The position numbers were made by a program, and so were the translations under genes. Below are positions 59,492 through 64,000 of a DNA stretch of 64,000 nt, in pieces. The notes under the pieces were generated by a model. The model saw only the letters and a program-made list of their open reading frames with translations, made no database searches and had not been told where the DNA came from. Within the stretch, counting starts at the first letter, position 1. The number at the start of each line of letters is the position of its first letter. This stretch comes from Echinarachnius parma (Eukaryota > Echinodermata > Echinoidea > Clypeasteroida > Echinarachniidae), in NCBI GenBank assembly GCA_037951105.1, contig JBAMJV010005523.1, positions 1 through 64,000 of the forward strand. The letters run 5' to 3'.

Positions 59492-59781
59492 CTATGCCTC
59501 CATGACACAGGACCTATTGACTCTATGAAATAAAACACGAAACGAACCTCTCTCGGTGAGAACATTGAAATGCAAGCGGATGACGTGACACTCCAGGGAG
59601 AAGCCGCCGAGCACATATTCCTGAAAGTCTTTGTACTTGAGGACTTCCTGAATACTCTTCACTGCCTGGACGCACTGGGAGGTTTTCGAATTGTCCTCGG
59701 TTCTGTTGACCGCTGGTTGCAGAACACTTTCCGCTTTGTTCTGAATCGCTCGGTCTTGAAGGGGAATGTCGATTGTTGTTT
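59492..59781 (-). CDS. Death-domain gene, last exon with transposon-derived stop
   Basis: The exon follows a TTAAG acceptor and encodes TTIDIPLQDRAIQNKAESVL, then a segment containing VQAVKSIQEVLKYKDFQEYV and LGGFSLECHVIRLHFNVLTE. It reads RGSFRVLFHRVNRSCVMEA before TAG at 59494-59492. That TAG lies in the right terminal repeat of a TTAA-type MITE (compare the end at 41505-41519). The C-terminus is therefore either truncated by the insertion or the true exon ends earlier at an unrecognised donor. Confidence 0.58.
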
Positions 59782-62700
59782 CTTAAGATAAGTATAGAAT
59801 TTGATACAGTTTAGTACATATAAAAGACTAGGGCCCGTTGCAGAAAGATTGTAGGCCCCTGAGTTACAATTGATTTGCGCATCTAGAACACGTGATCTGA
59901 CTTATATTTAGTCGCAACTTACAATCGATTGTATTATTTCTGCAACGGAGTCCTGGTATTACATGTCAATAAAAGGTTACATACCATGTATAAGATAAAT
60001 CAAACATATATTCAATTTCGCATAAGACTTTCAAACATGTGCGATTGAAATACCTTTGATTATCGATGGCAATCAAATACAAGGACATTTTTTAAAATTA
60101 AAAACACAATGAATTAACACAAAGAAGCGCGGAAACATGTTAATGCGCTGATGATTGATTAATTGAATTATGCTATTATTGCTATATCAACACAAGGTTG
60201 AATGATTGAAACAAGGAACCATGAACCTGGTTTAACCAATGTATCGTATATAATTGTTACAACACAGTTTTCATGTCCGTACAACTGTTGAAATATAGTA
60301 AAGAAATTAAGCATTTCCCGATGATAACTACACAAAGTCTTTAATCCCCCCCCCCCCCCCCCCCCCCCCTCATCACCACACACGTTCTGGGAAGGTAGGG
60401 ACAGGACCAGTCTTTAATAATAGATATAATGATTTAAGCTATTCTTAGCGGAACTTAAGACATGCTCTTACTGTAAATTTGTTCTTCCACTATGGGTGGC
60501 GCTTTGGGATCAACGAGGATCACTTCTCCAGACTGCGCGTTCTTCGTCAGGTGACCCTTTTCTGTTGTAAGAAATTAAATGTAATTAGGAGTCATAAATC
60601 AGATGCGCGATGCCATCTTGGTTTTATTGACATAATCATTAGATCGTCGTGGTCGAGTCTCGTGGAAATACACTTATATAACTAAAACTCTGTAAACTTG
60701 AGCAAAGCGAATGAAAAGAGAGTCTAAAACTAGTATCTTACCAAGCTGGTTGGCTAAGTCTTTTAAATTGGAGGCTCTCAGAACTTTGGACATGGTCATC
60801 GTCTGATCGACGTCTGTATCTTGTCCAGCCTTCCACTTGTATAGGACTCTAAACATCTGCTCAAAAGCGCTGCCTCGGTGATCCCGGCGAATTGCCTTCA
60901 CCTTGTTGTATGGCGTGTCTAGTCGCAGAGAGACTGGCACGACGTCTTCAAGAGGAATTTCTTCCGCGATGTAATACAGGTGGATGTCTTCCAAGATTGT
61001 CCCAATGGCTTGACCTCTACTCCCATACGACCGAATGACGTATGATGATGGGTCTTCGGGTTCTTCAAGAGGGGTGATAGGATTACATTTCATAATGTGT
61101 TTCCGAATGTGATATTTGAGACTAAAATATACCAATAATTATCATTGTTTTATGAATGATTATAGTCTTATTTTATAGAAGAAGAATGGTGTTAACCTTG
61201 TGGAAAAGGGAGACGACAGATGCCAGATTGTATCCCCTATGCCGCCCGTTGATTTATAAAGACTACATGCAAAAAGCGTTACGGATCACACTATTTGATT
61301 ATAAATCTTACATAGAGAGACATTTGGAATATCAAAACCAATTTCACTATTCTGTTGATATTCGTCAAAGTTCGATTCAAATTCATCTCATATAATATGC
61401 TGCAGATGAACGTGTTTATTTTCTTAATTTAATCGACGAAAACGAAGTGATTTGGTTTAGTACAGCAACTGTGACCGACGATTCTGGATTGTAATTGACG
61501 ATAATGTGTGACAATCCACTAAATTGTGTGAACTTTTTGTGAAATCGATCGACCAAAGACGGAATAAGCGAAATTGAAACAAGAATTGGCACATTTCAGG
61601 CCCATTGTGAAGAAATTCAAGTACAATTGAACACTTTAATAAAACAAAATTTTGAAAGTGGACGGGAAAACTATATGTATAGCAACAATGGCTGCTGCAA
61701 GAAATCTTCAACAAAGTAACTGGTACATTGTATCCATGCTCTCTGCGAGAGGGCAGTAGGGCAAGAGGAAATTAATTAGGCGATTGTTGATCAATCTAAA
61801 AACATCATGAACATGCATACCGCTCGTGGCGAGTGTGTCTCGCGACACGCCATTACTGATCATGATCTTCTTCAGTTCTCGTCCAAGAACCAGGACATCG
61901 TCCGTCTCACTGCGCTGTTTCCACGCCGACAGCATGGCGAAGGAAACCTCCGGGAAGGTACCCACGTTGGTTCTTATGTTGTCCAGTTGCGCTGTTCTTA
62001 ACCCAAGTCCGCGACCAAGTTCATCGTAGTTCGAATTCCCGATGTTTTCACTCAGGCTCCAAAGGTTTATTTCTGGTCATTACCAATAATATGTAATGCG
62101 AATAATATGTTATTAATGTAAATTATAAAACAACAAAACTATGATGATGCCGATGATTATGATGATAATTATAATAATAACAATACTATACTTATATTAT
62201 ACTAATGAAAGTAATTATACAAACAATACTACTACAAATAAGAACACTTATGACACTAAAGAAAAATATTAATAGTGATAATTACAATAATACGTACAAC
62301 CACAACTGGCCCTAACCCCCCCCCCCCCCCCCCCCCGATAGACACCTCTGGTGTTTTGGTCCAAGGAGGATTGTTTTAGTCACTATGTGGCCATTGCTCA
62401 ATAAATCGAAGGCCTTTTGTGACCGCCACCCTCCCAAAGTACGCAATGCCACATCATGATTAATTTTACATGATGACCATGGGGTAAGATTAATAATTTA
62501 AGCGCAGTAGAGTACATATTTGATTAATAGTTACTGCGATGATCATAATTATTATTATCATTATTCAATTCTGATTTATGAAAATGTAAATAATACCAAA
62601 CAATGGTACAATTCAAGAAAAAGAAGAACGATCACAAATTAATTGGGATAGATTAACAACTGTTTAATTAATGCAATGGGTTAATTTGATGTATTGTTCT

Positions 62701-63711
62701 TACCTGGATCAACAAAAACGTGGTCTCGAGGTGGCTGAGTATGAGCAGGAAGAGAAGAGGGAAGAGGTTGGGAAGAAGGAGAAGGATGAGAAGAAGATGG
62801 AGGATTAGAGGAAGGTGGGGGATTAGAAGGAGGAGGAGGAGGTTGAGAAGGAAGTGGAGGTTGAGAAGGGGGTGGATTAGATGAAGAATGAAGAACAGAA
62901 GAAGGAGGATGATGAGAAGGGGTTGCAGGAGGACGCGAAAGAGGCGTTTCATTATTGTTCGTCTGACGTCTGTCATGTCTGTGAAAGCAAGACATATGGT
63001 ATGTATTTTGAAAAGGGACATATCACAAGAAACATATTCAATGTATACTCGGCACGTCTGATTGTGAATAATTAAACAAGTACGGTATAGCATATACATA
63101 TCACTGTAGCAGAAGATAGCCGAAAGGTGTAATTTTGTGTTGGTGTGCTCTTGTTTCAAAATCGTTTATCCTCAATTTCACACAATAAATCAATAATTTC
63201 AAAAGTAGATTTCAAAATCTGGTAAAAACAATGTTCCTTATGAATATATGAGTCTTCACACATTTCTTATTTCGCGTGCACTTGCTCTGACTCTTTAATT
63301 GACTCTCGAATGAGTTAGGTTTGGGTTTGCGAAAAAACTATTATAATAACAAGGTTTAGTTAATAAAATTGTGTTTAAGTTGACAAATTTAGTAGAATAA
63401 CGGCCATTGAGTTTATTCAACTTTACACTCCTGGTATTATACATGTATAAGATGGAAAAGGAACGAATAACCGTACGGTCTCTTGAACTCCACTCGAACA
63501 ACAAGGACTTCGTCGGCCATGTTTGTTGTGACGTGTAGCAGAAGATTCCCCGATGACGTCATGGCGGCATTCACATCACTGACAAGCGTGTTGTAGCGTT
63601 TGATCTGCAACCCCTTGACGACCTCGTAATTTTCTCCAAGCAATGACATTTCTAAAAAACTCTTTTGAGCTGCACTTCTGACGTAGATGACAAGAACCGA
63701 TCTATTTGGTC
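59492..63711 (-). CDS. Death-domain protein, 3' portion (six exons; 5' end beyond window)
   Basis: Six exons (63711-63477, 62978-62704, 62072-61821, 61062-60742, 60561-60472, 59781-59492) join in one frame of 486 codons plus stop, with the first two bases completing a codon from an exon outside the window. In order the protein has a beta-strand-like segment (visible residues 1-78), a Pro/Ser-rich linker (about 79-170), death domain 1 (about 171-250), a spacer, death domain 2 (about 300-360), a charged linker and an unrecognised C-terminal region. Both death domains show the LGL...I...I and helix-5 Leu/Trp pattern. Death domains mediate homotypic assembly in apoptotic and innate immune signalling, so an adaptor or receptor role is likely but the partner is unknown. 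The splice choices at 63477 and 61062 are the least certain. Confidence 0.7.
59829..59955. mobile_element. Small palindromic MITE in death-domain gene intron
   Basis: tagggcccgttgcagaaagat at the left and atttctgcaacggagtcctgg at the right are imperfect inverted ends. cttacaatcgattg faces gttacaattgat. Confidence 0.55.
60347..60369. repeat. Poly-C tract
   Basis: A C homopolymer in an intron. Similar tracts of 12-25 bases occur at 14521, 18959, 20821, 22045, 30545, 40810, 42063, 50057, 59203 and 62317, many of them inside transposons. Confidence 0.85.
60472..60561 (-). CDS. Death-domain gene, charged linker exon
   Basis: This 90-nt exon has a CAG acceptor after a pyrimidine-rich stretch and a GTAAGA donor. 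It encodes KGHLTKNAQSGEVILVDPKA followed by PPIVEEQIY. The phases match the exons on both sides. No domain is recognised. Confidence 0.62.
60742..61062 (-). CDS. Death-domain gene, exon with death domain 2
   Basis: The exon encodes a spacer (PEDPSSYVIRSYGSRGQAIG ... PLEDVVPVSLRLDTP) and then YNKVKAIRRDHRGSAFEQM, FRVLYKWKAG and SKVLRASNLKDLANQLG, the last four helices of a second death domain. The donor GTAAGA is good. The acceptor at 61064-61063 follows a short pyrimidine tract and was chosen for phase. The open frame continues upstream to 61135, so an alternative acceptor (TTTTAG near 61131) is possible but out of phase. Confidence 0.72.
61821..62072 (-). CDS. Death-domain gene, exon with death domain 1
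   Basis: The acceptor GACCAG and donor GTATGC bound this 252-nt exon. It encodes INLWSLSENIGNSNYDELGR, then GLGLRTAQLDNIRTNVGTFP, EVSFAMLSAWKQRSETDD and VLGRELKKIMISNGVSRDTL. The LGL, LDNIR and MLSAWKQR motifs with the closing ELKKI..NG.. helix make this a full six-helix death domain. Confidence 0.78.
62080..62660. other. Intron of the death-domain gene: AT-rich with poly-C
   Basis: taataat-rich low-complexity sequence at 62150-62290, a C-run at 62317-62336 and no further features. Confidence 0.5.
62704..62978 (-). CDS. Death-domain gene, Pro/Ser-rich linker exon
   Basis: The acceptor TTTCACAG and the donor GTAAGA (62703-62698) define a 275-nt exon. It encodes RHDRRQTNNNETPLSRPP, then a long run of PPPS/HPSP repeats and ends DHVFVDP. 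On the plus strand the same DNA is a purine-rich gaagga tract. The linker is probably disordered and could offer SH3 or WW binding sites (inference). Confidence 0.68.
63477..63711 (-). CDS. Death-domain gene, first visible exon (beta-rich segment)
   Basis: The acceptor TTTCCCAG is clear. The exon encodes a segment beginning NRSVLVIYVRSAAQKSFLEM and ending DEVLVVRVEFKRP. Alternating hydrophobic residues suggest a beta-sandwich, but no family was recognised. The donor GTACGG was chosen because it leaves two bases, which the next exon needs; another donor is possible. Confidence 0.6.
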
Positions 63712-63948
63712 CTGGGAAATACGACATATTTTATACATGTAGTAAGAAATTCTAACTGTACACAACGGTCAATAAAAATAATGGTAATTATGATGATACA
63801 AATATCATATCAATAGTAATACTATTGGTTATAAATATCATAACAATACTACAATTAATATTAATCATAATAAGAAGATGAACAGTTATTATGTTATCAG
63901 TATCATTCGCATCACTGATATTATTATAAATATTAGAAGTATTGTGAT

Positions 63949-63954
63949 TAATTA

Positions 63955-63998
<44 letters not shown>
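63949..63998. repeat. (ATTG/TGAT)n microsatellite at the window edge
   Basis: About twelve perfect 4-bp units, continuing to the end of the window. The preceding 63730-63948 is AT-rich with ataataat motifs and is part of the intron upstream of the first visible death-domain gene exon. Confidence 0.9.
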
Positions 63999-63999
<1 letters not shown>

Positions 64000-64000
64000 G

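Larger units (their letters stand above)
57722..59495. mobile_element. Three-level transposon nest: W-type MITE > foldback > hAT-like
   Basis: The outer left end TTAAAGGGAGCGTTGAGTAT pairs with the outer right end accaacactcaactatgcct near 59495. Inside, gtgcacgctaattgtgc (57971) faces the interrupted inverse (58805-58819 plus 59254-59270), forming foldback arms of about 170 bp. A 434-bp hAT-like element splits the right arm. The outer right TTAA is lost, and this end abuts the last exon of the death-domain gene. Confidence 0.7.

Noticed and set aside
62881-63075. Plus-strand frame rich in Glu/Lys
   Set aside because: It is the antisense of the proline/serine-rich linker exon of the death-domain gene.

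Overview
This is a stretch of animal nuclear genome. It is AT-rich, has spliced genes with GT-AG introns of about 1-4 kb, and is packed with transposon remnants. There are no bacterial-style operons, ribosome binding sites or CRISPR arrays. The transposon mix (split-direct-repeat tyrosine-recombinase retroelement, hAT-like and TTAA-flanked MITEs, large foldback elements, tRNA-derived SINEs) together with a death-domain gene suggests a marine invertebrate, perhaps an echinoderm, hemichordate or other invertebrate deuterostome. The species is not determined.

Two host genes can be assembled from exons with matching phases, both on the minus strand. The first is a complete eight-exon gene (17743 down to 4988, 190 codons) encoding a homologue of FAM133, a basic Lys/Ser-rich nuclear protein. 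Its introns hold many repeats: four copies of one SINE family across the window's left end, a 240-bp degenerate repeat array beside exon 6, nested MITEs, and a palindromic hAT-like element. The second is the 3' part of a gene entering from the right edge (63711 down to 59492, six exons, 486 codons visible). It encodes a beta-rich segment, a proline/serine-rich linker and two death domains, plus an unrecognised C-terminal region. Its stop codon appears to lie in the terminal repeat of a transposon.

Layout: 1-4980, repeats and low-complexity DNA downstream of FAM133; 4988-17743, FAM133; 17970-23500, TIR elements, a hAT-like element with 8-bp target duplication, a 2-kb foldback element, and a spread of RFX X-box-like motifs; 24390-26352, a decayed LINE followed by a CXC-type cysteine-rich remnant; 26489-29406, a 2.9-kb foldback with a second palindrome inside; 29500-47500, MITEs, a 59-bp no-loop palindrome, an odd direct-repeat/inverted-repeat composite, a tandem-repeat foldback and an L1-like fragment; 47751-52682, a non-autonomous Ngaro/PAT-like element with a gag gene only; 51670-58638, a nearly perfect 3.48-kb tandem duplication; 57722-59495, a three-level nest of transposons abutting the death-domain gene.

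The main interest is the transposon architecture: the A1-gag-B1-A2-B2 element, MITEs joined end to end by a shared TTAA, exact 8-bp target duplications that support hAT-like elements, the recent tandem duplication that cuts through two elements, and the transposon-supplied stop codon. No search could be run, so family names rest on reading motifs and repeat ends.
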